From the NCBI RefSeq assembly GCF_020268605.1, contig NZ_CP084222.1, positions 1,736,001 through 1,800,000 of the forward strand: 64,000 nt of DNA, read 5' to 3'. The translations under genes were made by a program, and so were the position numbers. Source of the DNA: Arsenophonus apicola. Lineage in GTDB: Bacteria > Pseudomonadota > Gammaproteobacteria > Enterobacterales > Enterobacteriaceae. The stretch's first letter is position 1. Each line of letters starts with the position of its first letter. The notes below the pieces were generated by a model that saw nothing but the letters and a program-made list of their open reading frames with translations, ran no database searches and was not told the DNA's origin. Shown here piece after piece: positions 1 through 9,292 of the stretch.

Positions 1-394
1 CTTCAATTTCTCTAACCGCAATATGCCGAACAGAAATTTTAGCCTGATGCATAGCTAATTTTGAACCGGTTTTTAATGGATGCCAGGCTGGCAGCGATTT
101 TCCTTCCGCAATTAAACGATAGGCACAAGTGAGCGGTAACCAACGAAAAGTTGCCAAATTATCCCGTGTTAGTTTGATACAATCCGGTTCATAACGAAAT
201 CTTTCTGCATAGTGTTTACACTGACAGGTTTTAAGATCTAATTGATCACATGCCACGTTGGTGAAGTAAATTTCATCGCTATCTGCATCAAGCAATTTAT
301 GCATACAACATTGCCCACAACCGTCACATAATGATTCCCACTCTTCATCGGTCATCTGTTCTAAGGTTTTGCGCTGCCAAAAAGGTTGAGACAT
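1..394 (-). CDS. ycgN: YcgN/UPF0260 family Cys-rich protein (3' end cut by window edge)
   Basis: The minus-strand frame starts at an ATG complementary to 392-394 and runs off the left edge, so about 131 residues are visible of a family usually near 148. The start reads MSQPFWQRKTLEQMTDEEW. It is followed by a metal-binding-looking cluster, CDGCGQCCMH, and a later TCQC, typical of the YcgN branch of YkgJ-like proteins thought to bind zinc or iron-sulfur. The biochemical role is unknown. It lies just downstream of ycgM on the same strand, the conserved ycgL-ycgM-ycgN neighbourhood beside the min operon, and is probably cotranscribed with ycgM (20 bp gap). Confidence 0.9.
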   Translation of the reverse strand, partial: MSQPFWQRKTLEQMTDEEWESLCDGCGQCCMHKLLDADSDEIYFTNVACDQLDLKTCQCKHYAERFRYEPDCIKLTRDNLATFRWLPLTCAYRLIAEGKSLPAWHPLKTGSKLAMHQAKISVRHIAVREIE

Positions 395-414
395 ATAAAA
401 TAAAAATCCTCTTA

Positions 415-1074
415 TTAGATAACACGTGTTTTTAATACACGATCGTTTAAATGAAGGGTAAGTTCGTCATTAACTTTTAGCGGGCCGACCCCTTTAGGTG
501 TGCCAGTCAAAATAACATCACCTGGGCGTAAAGTAAAAAAACGCGATATATAACTGATCAACGGTAATATGGTTGTCAGCATATCGGCAGTATTGCCTTC
601 CTGTCGTATTTCGTTATTAACCAATAAACTTAAACACGCTTTTTGAGGGTCACCGAACTCATGAGCAGCAATAAATCCAGATATTGGGCAAGCACCATCA
701 AAAGCTTTAGATTTTTCCCATGGCTGACCCGATGCTTTTAATGTTTGCTGTAAATCACGTAAGGTCAAGTCAAGTGCTACCGCAAACCCTTTAATTGCTG
801 TTTTAATTCTCTCTTGATCATTTTCTTGTTTTAATGTTGTACCAATTAAAACAGCTAACTCGATTTCATGATGCACTGTCCCTAGTCCTTTTGGCAGTAA
901 AATAGGCTGAGTAATATCACAAAGCGCGGTTTCCGGCTTAATGAAAATGACCGGCTTTTTATGCTGCTTTCCGCTCATTTCTTGTACATGTTCGGCATAA
1001 TTACTACCAACACAAACCACTTTATTAGCGGATACATCAAGTAAAGCTCCCTGCCAATCATGATGCTGATACAT
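415..1074 (-). CDS. ycgM: Fumarylacetoacetate hydrolase (FAH) family protein YcgM
   Basis: 219 residues, the length of E. coli YcgM. FAH-fold landmarks are present: VGSNYAEHVQEM near residue 23, the metal-binding HHEIELAVLIG near 68, and ILTGTPKGVGPL near 188. FAH family members are Mg/Mn-dependent enzymes that cleave or decarboxylate beta-diketo acids; the physiological substrate of YcgM is not firmly known. No signal peptide, so it should be cytosolic. The start is the first ATG of the frame and matches the family N-terminus. The gene sits between the MltB-like gene and ycgN on the same strand. Confidence 0.92.
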   Translation of the reverse strand: MYQHHDWQGALLDVSANKVVCVGSNYAEHVQEMSGKQHKKPVIFIKPETALCDITQPILLPKGLGTVHHEIELAVLIGTTLKQENDQERIKTAIKGFAVALDLTLRDLQQTLKASGQPWEKSKAFDGACPISGFIAAHEFGDPQKACLSLLVNNEIRQEGNTADMLTTILPLISYISRFFTLRPGDVILTGTPKGVGPLKVNDELTLHLNDRVLKTRVI

Positions 1075-1112
1075 AGACTTACTCCTATTTATAGTTCGCT
1101 ATACTCAATTTA

Positions 1113-2195
1113 TTAGATTTGTTGAGCAATACCGTCAGCCATTAAACAGACTGACAATGAAAAATAGTAAGAACGATTCCAGTGCATGATAGTGCGAAAA
1201 TTATCCGTCACCAAATAGCTCCTGCCTTGCGGATCTTTTGGCATAATTAACCAAGTCTGGGTCGTTAACGCCAAATTAGCCATCACAGGAACTTCTACGC
1301 CAAGTTTTTTCCATTGTTCAACGGATTTTCCTTTTTTATTCACCCCCGCCAAGCCAACATTAAAACCTATTGGTAACTTAACCTGTGTCCCCCAAGGTAA
1401 AGAGGTTTGCCAGCCTTCATACCTGAGGTAATTAGCAATTGAAGCAAAAACATCTGCTTTATTGTGCCAGATATCAATCTGGCCGTTACCACTACCATCT
1501 ATAGCATATTGTAGATAAGAAGTTGGCATAAACTGAGTTTGTCCCATTGCTCCAGCCCAAGAGCCTTTTAAACGACGGTTTTTTGGCACAGAGCCATTAT
1601 CCATAATTTTGAGTGCAGCCATCAGTTGTTTACTAAAAAAACGTTCTCGGCGGCCATCAAAAGACAAAGTGACTAACGCGAAAATCACATCTTCTTGACC
1701 TTGAATTTCACCAAATTTACTCTCTAATCCCCAAAGCGCAACAATATATTGTACAGGAATGCCAAACCGCTTACTGGTTATATCCAATTGATGTCTATTA
1801 ATATGGTATTGCTGTATTGCCATGCTAACACGTGATGGTGGTAAAACTTTTTGTAAGTAATTTTCTAAATTGACGTTAGCACGTCTTTCCGGTTGTCCGC
1901 GATCGGCAGCCACGATTCGCTGAACAAAATAAATATTGGCGAAAGCTCGTGTAATCGTTGCTTCGCTTATTCCGCGTTGCCTTGCCATGTGCTTTAAATA
2001 GGCAACATAAGCTGGAAATTGAGCCAGGCTACGTTTTTTATGCGGGAATGCCTTACTTAAAGAAATTTCACTGGATAGCGCAGCTATTGCTTGCGGTACT
2101 GATATTAATAAAACCACGTTAGGCAGCATTGCTATAAGCAAATTACCTATCAATAAGAAACTACCAATAACTGCATAAATAAGTTTGAGTCTCAT
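1113..2195 (-). CDS. Lytic murein transglycosylase, MltB-like (SLT_3 family)
   Basis: Predicted periplasmic enzyme cleaving the MurNAc-GlcNAc bond of peptidoglycan with 1,6-anhydro product formation. The frame could open at a TTG at 2210, but the ATG at 2195 is preceded by GAGG at 9 nt spacing and begins a clean hydrophobic signal segment (MRLKLIYAVIGSFLLIGNLL), so I chose 2195. Catalytic region: LWGLESKFGE carries the expected glutamate, followed by SWAGAMGQTQFMPTSYLQYA, the hallmark of the MltB group. Length about 360 residues. No lipobox is evident, so it may be soluble or anchored by an uncleaved signal. It lies between ycgM and ycgL, all on the minus strand. Confidence 0.88.
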   Translation of the reverse strand: MRLKLIYAVIGSFLLIGNLLIAMLPNVVLLISVPQAIAALSSEISLSKAFPHKKRSLAQFPAYVAYLKHMARQRGISEATITRAFANIYFVQRIVAADRGQPERRANVNLENYLQKVLPPSRVSMAIQQYHINRHQLDITSKRFGIPVQYIVALWGLESKFGEIQGQEDVIFALVTLSFDGRRERFFSKQLMAALKIMDNGSVPKNRRLKGSWAGAMGQTQFMPTSYLQYAIDGSGNGQIDIWHNKADVFASIANYLRYEGWQTSLPWGTQVKLPIGFNVGLAGVNKKGKSVEQWKKLGVEVPVMANLALTTQTWLIMPKDPQGRSYLVTDNFRTIMHWNRSYYFSLSVCLMADGIAQQI

Positions 2196-2232
2196 ACAGA
2201 TAATCCTCAAAAATTTTTAAGTCAGTATTATC

Positions 2233-2535
2233 TTATTTTTGCTCTGCCAGTAGTTGAGTTTCCAATTTATCAATCAGGTAGCAATAATTTTCCATTATAC
2301 TTTCAACCGGAGGAGGAAACTGGAGATAATAACCAACCTCAATGAGCTCCCTTTTAACTTTATCAATATCAGCATTGGCTAATTTTTTTCGTTTCGTCAA
2401 ACAGAGGGCCATGACAAATCGCGGAGTACCAAATTGCTGTAATAATGGTTTAGGAACTCGTGAAAAATTATCTTTTTTTTCTACATAAAGATAAGTTTGT
2501 TCTCTTTTTGCACTACAATAAACTACACAAAACAT
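2233..2535 (-). CDS. ycgL: YcgL domain protein
   Basis: 100 residues beginning MFCVVYCSAKREQTYLYVEK, matching the conserved YcgL core (MFCV-Y-S-KR-QTYLYVEKKDDFSRVP in E. coli). A second conserved stretch is GYYLQFPPPVE near residue 68. It is a small cytosolic protein of unknown biochemical function that occurs divergently next to minC in many gammaproteobacteria, as here: minC begins about 130 bp away on the other strand. The E. coli protein has a short extra N-terminus absent here. The frame is intact. Confidence 0.93.
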   Translation of the reverse strand: MFCVVYCSAKREQTYLYVEKKDNFSRVPKPLLQQFGTPRFVMALCLTKRKKLANADIDKVKRELIEVGYYLQFPPPVESIMENYCYLIDKLETQLLAEQK

Positions 2536-2669
2536 TCAATTTAGCTCTTTTTTATTAACATGTTTGACTTGCCTGACTAACTAAGTAACTATAACATAAT
2601 ATTGTGTTTCCTAATATCATCATCCAAAATTCCACTATGGGTCAGTTCAATATGCTGAGTCGAATGCAG

Positions 2670-3356
2670 ATGGCACAATCATCAATCGAACTAAAAGGCA
2701 GTAGCTTCACTCTAACCGTTCTTCATATTCATAATGAAGATCCGCAAGCTATTAAAAAAGCAATTCAGGAAAAAATTGACCAAGCGCCTGAGTTTTTGAA
2801 AAATGCCCCTGTTGTTTTCAATGTCACTGGTCTATTAGATGCAAATACAATTTTATCTTGCTATAAAATTATTAGTGAGGCAGGTTTAAAGATAGTCGGT
2901 GTCAGTGGATGTACCAATACCAAATTGCGCCAAGCTATTACTGATATTGGTCTACCTTTACTTAGTGAAGGTCAAAATCAAAAAACACAAAATAAAAAAA
3001 CTGCCAATATAGCTGCCACTGAACATGGCAAGACCCGTATTATTACCACCCACGTTCGTTCAGGGCAACGCATATATGCGGCTAATTGTGATTTGATTGT
3101 TAACGCTAATGTTAGTGCTGGTGCTGAATTGATCGCTGATGGCAATATACATATTTATGGAATGATGCGCGGTAGAGTACTTGCCGGCGCATCTGGCGAT
3201 AATAATTGTCAAATTTACTGTACCCACTTACAAGCTGAACTAGTATCTATTGCTGGCCAATTTTGGTTAAGTGAACAAATTCCTGCTGATTTTATCGGGA
3301 AAGCAGCTAGACTTTGTTTGGTAAATAATGAATTGACGATTGATAATATCATTTAG
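2670..3356 (+). CDS. minC: Septum site-determining protein MinC
   Basis: FtsZ-polymerisation antagonist that, with MinD, blocks division near the poles. The frame is open from a GTG at 2604, but the family N-terminus (M-x4-IELKGSSFTL) aligns exactly with the ATG at 2670, giving 229 residues; the ATG at 2664 is an alternative. The N-terminal FtsZ-binding domain spans about residues 1-100 with the conserved VIGVSGC-like VGVSGC. A short linker follows, then the C-terminal beta-helical MinD-binding domain: VRSGQRIYA, SAGAELIADGNIHIYGMMRG and RVLAGASGD. It is first in the minCDE operon, 22 bp ahead of minD. Confidence 0.95.
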   Translation: MAQSSIELKGSSFTLTVLHIHNEDPQAIKKAIQEKIDQAPEFLKNAPVVFNVTGLLDANTILSCYKIISEAGLKIVGVSGCTNTKLRQAITDIGLPLLSEGQNQKTQNKKTANIAATEHGKTRIITTHVRSGQRIYAANCDLIVNANVSAGAELIADGNIHIYGMMRGRVLAGASGDNNCQIYCTHLQAELVSIAGQFWLSEQIPADFIGKAARLCLVNNELTIDNII

Positions 3357-3378
3357 ACCTTATTACAGGAATGACTCC

Positions 3379-4191
3379 ATGGCACGCATTATTGTTGTAA
3401 CCTCGGGTAAAGGTGGCGTAGGTAAAACCACATCCAGCGCAGCCATTGCTACCGGTCTGGCCCAAAGAGGAAAAAAAACCGTTGTGATCGATTTTGATAT
3501 TGGTCTACGTAACCTCGATTTAATTATGGGATGCGAACGCCGGGTAGTGTATGATTTTGTAAATGTGATCCAAGGTGATGCCACGCTCAATCAAGCACTT
3601 ATTAAAGATAAAAGGACTGAAAATCTTCATATACTTCCAGCTTCACAAACGCGTGATAAAGATGCATTAACACGCGAAGGCGTCGAAAAAGTGCTAAATG
3701 GACTGAAAAAATTAGATTTCGAATTCATTATCTGCGATTCGCCCGCAGGCATCGAAAGTGGTGCATTGATGGCACTTTACTTCGCCGATGAAGCAATTAT
3801 TACCACCAACCCTGAAGTCTCTTCTGTACGTGATTCAGATCGCATTCTTGGTATTATCGCTTCTAAATCACGCCGTGCAGAACGTGGCGAAGAACCCATC
3901 AAGGAGCAACTTTTGCTTACCCGTTATAATCCCGGTCGTGTCACCCATGGTGATATGCTGAGTATGGAAGACGTACTGGAAATTCTATGTATCCCACTTA
4001 TTGGTGTGATCCCTGAAGATCAATCCGTTCTACGTTCTTCTAACCAAGGAGAACCTGTTATTCTTGATCCTAAATCCGATGCAGGCAAAGCATACAGTGA
4101 CTGTGTTGACCGAATTTTAGGTAAAAACCGCCCTATTCGTTTTATTGAAGAAGAAAAAAAAGGCTTCTTAAAGCGCTTGTTTGGAGGATAG
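3379..4191 (+). CDS. minD: Septum site-determining ATPase MinD
   Basis: 270 residues, identical in length to E. coli MinD. The start ATG at 3379 has AGGA 8 nt upstream; an in-frame upstream extension to 3340 is ignored. The deviant Walker A, GKGGVGKTTSSAA, lies near residue 10, and the Walker B-like IICDSPAGIESGA near 117. The C-terminal membrane-targeting amphipathic helix is conserved (KKGFLKRLFGG). MinD-ATP dimers bind the inner membrane, recruit MinC and oscillate under MinE. The gene contains two A8 runs yet keeps its frame, a useful control when judging the many homopolymer frameshifts elsewhere in the window. Confidence 0.98.
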   Translation: MARIIVVTSGKGGVGKTTSSAAIATGLAQRGKKTVVIDFDIGLRNLDLIMGCERRVVYDFVNVIQGDATLNQALIKDKRTENLHILPASQTRDKDALTREGVEKVLNGLKKLDFEFIICDSPAGIESGALMALYFADEAIITTNPEVSSVRDSDRILGIIASKSRRAERGEEPIKEQLLLTRYNPGRVTHGDMLSMEDVLEILCIPLIGVIPEDQSVLRSSNQGEPVILDPKSDAGKAYSDCVDRILGKNRPIRFIEEEKKGFLKRLFGG

Positions 4192-4194
4192 AAC

Positions 4195-4464
4195 ATGGCC
4201 TTATTAGATTTTTTCCTGTCGAAAAAAAAATCAACGGCCAATATTGCCAAGGAAAGGCTACAAATTATTGTTGCCGAACGCCGACGTAATGACAGTGGAC
4301 CGGCTTACCTACCTGCAATGAAACGTGATATTTTAAAGGTTATCTGCAAATATGTCCAAATTGATCCGGAAATGCTCACGGTACAATTTGAGCAAAAAGA
4401 TGATGATATCTCGGTTTTAGAGTTAAATGTAACTTTACCGGAAATGGACGAAAAAACAAAATAG
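4195..4464 (+). CDS. minE: Cell division topological specificity factor MinE
   Basis: 89 residues versus 88 in E. coli. The N-terminus MALLDFFLSKKKSTANIAKE carries the membrane-targeting and anti-MinCD region. The topological-specificity domain follows, with RRNDSGPAYLPAMKRDIL and later NVTLPE. MinE stimulates the MinD ATPase and drives pole-to-pole oscillation so that FtsZ rings form at mid-cell. It starts 3 bp after the minD stop and is preceded by GGAGG. The frame holds across a run of nine A at about 4222-4230. Confidence 0.97.
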   Translation: MALLDFFLSKKKSTANIAKERLQIIVAERRRNDSGPAYLPAMKRDILKVICKYVQIDPEMLTVQFEQKDDDISVLELNVTLPEMDEKTK

Positions 4465-4742
4465 CCAGTTTTTAACACCAAAGTGCCCATCAATAGTGAT
4501 GGGCTAATGCGATAAGAATTAATATTAATATGCAGTTTTGTTATTAAATATGATCCAATATCTAAAGTAATTTTGCCAACTTGGCTTGATTCGGGGGAGA
4601 TAAATATATCATTGGTCATTAGAAGCATTATTCCCATTATAAGATGATAGGGAATAAATTTTAGAGCCATTTAAATGAATTATTTTAATACCGTAAATGT
4701 TTTATAATAATTGATTAAATTCTATCTAATTAATTAAAATAA

Positions 4743-5814
4743 CTATCGACATTTTTTATATTCAATGTAAAATCGCCCATTTTGTTTGTTTTCTATTAGA
4801 TTATGATCCATATAATATAGATCATCAAAGGTATTAGTAAAAATATTTCCTGTATTAATATAACTAGAATCTTTTGAGCCATAAACATCAAAATAGAATA
4901 ATCCCTTATTATTGATTGTACCATGATTATTAAATGAACCCATAGATATGTACATACTTATGTTTTTTGCATTAATAACACTGTTTTCTTGATTATTAAA
5001 TTCAGCACCTTTGAAAGAATATATAAATGGGACATAGTGACCAAAGTTGACATGCGCCATTTTATCATCAATATTGTTATAATCAATTGCAAGTGGCATA
5101 TTACTAATTCTATAAACTATTTTTATCAGCCATTAAGCTAGTTTTACTGACAGTAGTATACTTACTTGCCACAATATTAACCGTATCAACATTAGTAAGA
5201 GGTATATTACCTGAAAAAGTCACCGCTTTATTTTTCGCTGGACTGATGATCGCATTATTTTCATTATTATAAGCAATATTACCGGCCAGTAAGGTTAAAT
5301 TATTTGTGCGAGTAAATCCACAGGCCGAACATTCAATGCCATTAGGATTAGCAACAATAAGCACTGCTTTTTTGCCTAATATGCCCAATTTACCCGCAAG
5401 CTTGCTAGCCTTAGTATCATTCACCTCGGTAATAATCACTGAGGCAGGATTAGCTAAGTTGAGATTATTCAAATAAACGCCTAATTCACCAATATCCATT
5501 TGTTTAAATACCGTATGTGATATCCTTTTATCATTAGCCTTATTAATATTAATAACGGGTTTATAGCCATTACGTTTATTCGGTGCCAGGTTATTTATTT
5601 CACTATAGACTTCATAACTAATAATACTTGCTGTCAAATTTTTCTTATTATCTTTATCAATAATAATATTAGTTCCCAACTTATTATGATATTCATTAGT
5701 CCCCTTTAATCGTCGATCTTCAGTATTTACTTGCTGTGGTGGAAAAGATATATCATTAGCATAACCAGAAAAAGATGAGGTTATAAGCGATAAAAATATT
5801 AATTTCCTTTTCAT
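4743..5814 (-). pseudogene. Remnant of a two-partner-secretion exoprotein (FHA/CdiA-type TPS domain)
   Basis: Two consecutive minus-strand frames. The first (5110-5814, 234 aa) has a signal peptide, MKRKLIFLSLITSSFSGYAN, and a TPS domain with the diagnostic NPNGI followed by C-x2-CGF and TNNLTLLAG. This domain guides filamentous-haemagglutinin-like proteins to a TpsB transporter. It stops after MADKNSL, and the second frame (4743-5099, 118 aa) carries beta-helix-like NNHGTINNKG text in a different register. A full TpsA would be thousands of residues long and accompanied by a TpsB gene; neither is present. I read it as a decayed locus inserted between minE and rnd. The 278 bp from minE to here hold no gene I can support. 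Confidence 0.75.
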
Positions 5815-5974
5815 TTTATTCTCCTTAATAAAATAATATTGTTTTTAACAATAACAATTAGATCACTTTAATTAAAAAGAAAGAAGATACATATAAAATA
5901 TATCTTAAAATAAATGACTTTAAATAGATAAGGCATAACCATGCTATAATTTATTCTAAGCCAGAATAAATTAA

Positions 5975-7099
5975 CTAAGGATATAGTTCTAATAACTTTT
6001 TTAAAGGATTATTCAGCAGCTGTCCACGCCATCCAGCAAGCAGATCTGGTGTATTATGGCTCTTTTTTAATCCCCAATGAACGGCCAATAACTGATTAAT
6101 TTGACGCCGTGAGGCTAACAACTCACTATTCAATTTTTGTTGCTCACCAACTTGTTTGGTTAATTCTTTAATGGCCTTAAACGCTTCTCGATATTTAGGG
6201 TGATCGATAAGATGATAAAGTGGCGCTGGACACGCTTTTTCTTCCAGGTCATAACACTTGCTAACGATTCGCAATAGTTCCTGCCCATGACAACGGATCT
6301 CCTGTCCAGTTAACCCTATTGTCTGTAGTTCCGCTGAAGAATTAGGTAAGTAACGCGCTATTTTCCACAGATGCTCTTCTCTAACAACAAAATTAACCGC
6401 CAAATCACGTCGACGAGCCTGGTTAAGCCGCCAGGCAGCTAATTGTTTAAGACAGGCCAGCTGTTGAGCGCGCAGTTGCCAACTATTTTTGATACTTTTA
6501 TATGCATCTTCCGGGGTTAATATCTCTTGCCGACGTAGTAAAATACGCTGGCATTCATCAGTTGCAGCCGGTAGATAACCTAATGTGTCAATAAGCTGTT
6601 GTAGTTTTTCAGCTAAAGGTAATAAAAAAAACACATCAGCGGCCGCATATTGACACTGTTTATCACTCAATGGCCGAACAAGCCAGTCTGTCCGTGACTC
6701 ACTCTTATCTAATGCAATAGTCAAATATTCATTTACTAAGCTAGCAAACCCGGTTGAAATTGGATGGCCAACAAATGCCGCCATAATCTGTGTATCTAAC
6801 ATCGGCTGGGGAACACAAGCCAAATGATGAAAAAATACTTCTATGTCCTCACTACCCGCATGTAAGATTTTAGTAACTTTGCCATCGGTTAATAAATTTT
6901 TAAATGGATCCAAATTAGTAATGGCAATAGGATCAATTAATGAAACTTGCTCACCATCATATAACTGAATAAGACCAAGCTGTGGATAGTAAGTTTTTAC
7001 CCGAACAAATTCTGTATCAAGTGCTATTTTGTTAGCTTTCGATGCTGCTTGACAAACTTCTTTAAGTTGAGCATCTGTCGTAATCAACTGATAATTCAA
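5975..7099 (-). CDS. rnd: Ribonuclease D
   Basis: 374 residues, as in E. coli. This 3'-to-5' exonuclease trims tRNA and other small stable RNAs. DEDD-type exonuclease motifs are visible: DTEFVR near residue 28, LHAGSEDIEVF near 79 and QYAAADVFFLLPLAEK near 150. An HRDC-like region follows (DLAVNFVVREEHLW) and the C-terminal SRRQINQLL. The only sensible start is a TTG, giving MNYQLITTD; E. coli rnd also uses UUG, a known expression-limiting feature. The nearest ATG upstream is out of frame and stops at once. It is downstream of fadD in the same orientation. Confidence 0.97.
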   Translation of the reverse strand: MNYQLITTDAQLKEVCQAASKANKIALDTEFVRVKTYYPQLGLIQLYDGEQVSLIDPIAITNLDPFKNLLTDGKVTKILHAGSEDIEVFFHHLACVPQPMLDTQIMAAFVGHPISTGFASLVNEYLTIALDKSESRTDWLVRPLSDKQCQYAAADVFFLLPLAEKLQQLIDTLGYLPAATDECQRILLRRQEILTPEDAYKSIKNSWQLRAQQLACLKQLAAWRLNQARRRDLAVNFVVREEHLWKIARYLPNSSAELQTIGLTGQEIRCHGQELLRIVSKCYDLEEKACPAPLYHLIDHPKYREAFKAIKELTKQVGEQQKLNSELLASRRQINQLLAVHWGLKKSHNTPDLLAGWRGQLLNNPLKKLLELYP

Positions 7100-7179
7100 A
7101 ACATCTTCTCTTTATGATTATTTTTTACAACACCGGTTTAGCTCACCAGCAACCGATGTTGTTTATTTGATTAGTTAAA

Positions 7180-8901
7180 TTAACGTTCTAATGGCTGTGT
7201 TACTTGATGATTTTCTGAGGAATTTTTATATTTTTTCTGCTCTTCTTCTCTTAATTGTCGCCTTAGTATTTTACCTACATTCGATTTGGGTAATTCAGTA
7301 CTACGAAATTCAAAAAATTTAGGTACCTTATAGGCAGTCAAATATTGACGACAATAAATTTTTAAATCATCGGCAGTCAAATTCGGATCACTTGATACCA
7401 CAAAGACCTTTACTGCTTCACCTGTATGTTCATCTACCACGCCAATGGCTGCATTTTCAATGACCTTTGGATGATTAGAGATAACTTCTTCAATTTCACT
7501 CGGATAAACATTAAAACCAGAAACCAAGATCATATCTTTTTTGCGATCAACAATTTTAATAAAACCTTTTTCATCAATTGTCGCAATATCACCGGTCGCT
7601 AACCAACCATCCTGCAGCACTTCGTTAGTCATAATGGGGGTGCGCCAGTAACCCTTCATGACTTGAGGACCTCGTACCAATATCTCGCCTGGCTGGCCTA
7701 TTGCAACTTCATTACCCTTGTCATCAACAAACTTAACATCAGTTGAAGGCATAGGAAAGCCAATACTACCATTATATCGCTTTAAATTGTATGGATTGAC
7801 CGTTACTAATGGTGAGCACTCAGTTAAACCATAACCCTCCAGTAAACACTTACCCGTTATTTGTTGCCACTCTTCTGCTACTGCCTTATGTACCGGCATT
7901 CCACCACCAATAGAAACATGCAAATGAGAAAAATCAAGCTTTCTAAATTCTTCATTACTTAACCAGGCATTAAATAATGTATTAACGCCTGTAATACCTG
8001 TAAAAGGATAGCGAGCAAGTTCTTTAACGGTTGCTGGAATATCTCGTGGATTAGTGATCAATAAATTTGTACCGCCAATCTTTACAAACAATAAACAATT
8101 TACGGTTAAGGCAAAAATATGATATAGCGGCAACGCCGTCACAATAATTTCTTTACCTAACTGCATAGCCGGCAGGTAAGTTGCTTTGCCCTGCTCAACA
8201 TTTGCCAACATATTATAATGGGTAAGCATTGCCCCTTTCGCTGCACCCGTGGTTCCGCCGGTATACTGGAGAAAAGCTAAATCTTCACCAGAAATTTCGG
8301 GCTTCACATATTGCATACGATAGCCCAATTGCATAACACGGCGAAAAGAGATCGCTTGTGGCAAATAATATTTAGGTACCAAACGTTTTATATATTTAAC
8401 AACAAAATCAACAATTGTTGCTTTTGACCGAGAAAGTTGATCGCCTAAACGGGTTAGAATAACATGTTTAATTTGCGTATTAAAAACTACTTTCTCTAAC
8501 GTATGGGCAAAATTTGATACAATAACAATTGCAATGGCTTCACTATCATTGAGCTGATGTTCTAATTCTCTTGGGGTATAAAGCGGATTAACATTAACAA
8601 CAACCATTCCTGCACGTAAAATACCAAAAAGTGCAACCGGATACTGTAATAAATTGGGTAGCATAAGCGCTACCCGATCGCCTTTTTGCAGACCGAGACC
8701 ATTTTGTAAATAGGCCGCAAACGCTCGACTACGTTCTTCCAATTTACGATAGGTCATTATTTCACCCATATTAATAAAAGCTGGGCGATCAGCATATTGC
8801 GTAACCATATTCTCTAATAAGTCTGCTAATGATGTTTCCGATACCGGTTCTATTTCTGCCGGAACATCAGATGGATAATTTTTTAGCCAGATTTTTTCCA
8901 C
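7180..8901 (-). CDS. fadD: Long-chain-fatty-acid--CoA ligase FadD
   Basis: 573 residues (E. coli 561). It activates exogenous long-chain fatty acids to acyl-CoA at the inner membrane using ATP. The P-loop AMP-binding signature is YTGGTTGAAKGAMLTH near residue 214, the second motif EGYGLTECSPLV near 358, and the FACS signature runs through GWLATGDIA and VDRKKDMILVSGFNVYPSE. The C-terminal catalytic lysine context LPKSNVGKILRRQLRE is intact. The start MEKIWLKNYPSDVPAEI matches the family. It is followed by rnd as in E. coli. No FadR site could be recognised with confidence in the upstream DNA. Confidence 0.97.
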   Translation of the reverse strand: MEKIWLKNYPSDVPAEIEPVSETSLADLLENMVTQYADRPAFINMGEIMTYRKLEERSRAFAAYLQNGLGLQKGDRVALMLPNLLQYPVALFGILRAGMVVVNVNPLYTPRELEHQLNDSEAIAIVIVSNFAHTLEKVVFNTQIKHVILTRLGDQLSRSKATIVDFVVKYIKRLVPKYYLPQAISFRRVMQLGYRMQYVKPEISGEDLAFLQYTGGTTGAAKGAMLTHYNMLANVEQGKATYLPAMQLGKEIIVTALPLYHIFALTVNCLLFVKIGGTNLLITNPRDIPATVKELARYPFTGITGVNTLFNAWLSNEEFRKLDFSHLHVSIGGGMPVHKAVAEEWQQITGKCLLEGYGLTECSPLVTVNPYNLKRYNGSIGFPMPSTDVKFVDDKGNEVAIGQPGEILVRGPQVMKGYWRTPIMTNEVLQDGWLATGDIATIDEKGFIKIVDRKKDMILVSGFNVYPSEIEEVISNHPKVIENAAIGVVDEHTGEAVKVFVVSSDPNLTADDLKIYCRQYLTAYKVPKFFEFRSTELPKSNVGKILRRQLREEEQKKYKNSSENHQVTQPLER

Positions 8902-9241
8902 TGTAATACTCCTGATTTGAAACTAAGTGAAGTACCGACAAAAATTAATTTGTTAACAAAATACTAACTCAGCATACTAGTTTGAGAACCGTTCTATGTT
9001 AATGCTGAGATATGTATCACTATTTAATTTCAAATCTCGAATAAGTTTAAACTAAGCTAACTTATCAACTGCTATGTTTTGATTAGTTTTAAAATAATTA
9101 TAAAGGTTAGCAAAATAATTATATATAATATTAATTATAAACTGCTCTGCTTTTGCTCGAAAAAGCTAGCTGCCTTTTATCATTTTAATGCACAACCACT
9201 CTTTATAGCACGGCATAATTTTGCTCAGCATAAAAATTAAT
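8902..9241. other. AT-rich intergenic region upstream of fadD
   Basis: No gene is supportable here. The region should carry the fadD promoter (fadD reads leftwards from 8901), but I could not pick out a convincing FadR, ArcA or CRP site by eye. Confidence 0.6.
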
Positions 9242-9271
9242 CAGGGTAAATATTTTGCCATATTTACCCTG
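9242..9271 (-). terminator. Intrinsic terminator downstream of the slp-family gene
   Basis: A perfect 11-bp inverted repeat (CAGGGTAAATA / TATTTACCCTG) with an 8-nt loop. On the minus strand it is followed by ATTAATTTTTATG. It sits 21 bp past the stop of the Slp-type lipoprotein gene. Confidence 0.8.
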
Positions 9272-9292
9272 CCTAATTGATAAAAATAACAA

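Noticed and set aside
2604..2669. N-terminal extension of MinC from a GTG start.
   Set aside because: The added 22 residues do not match MinC proteins; the family start aligns at 2670.
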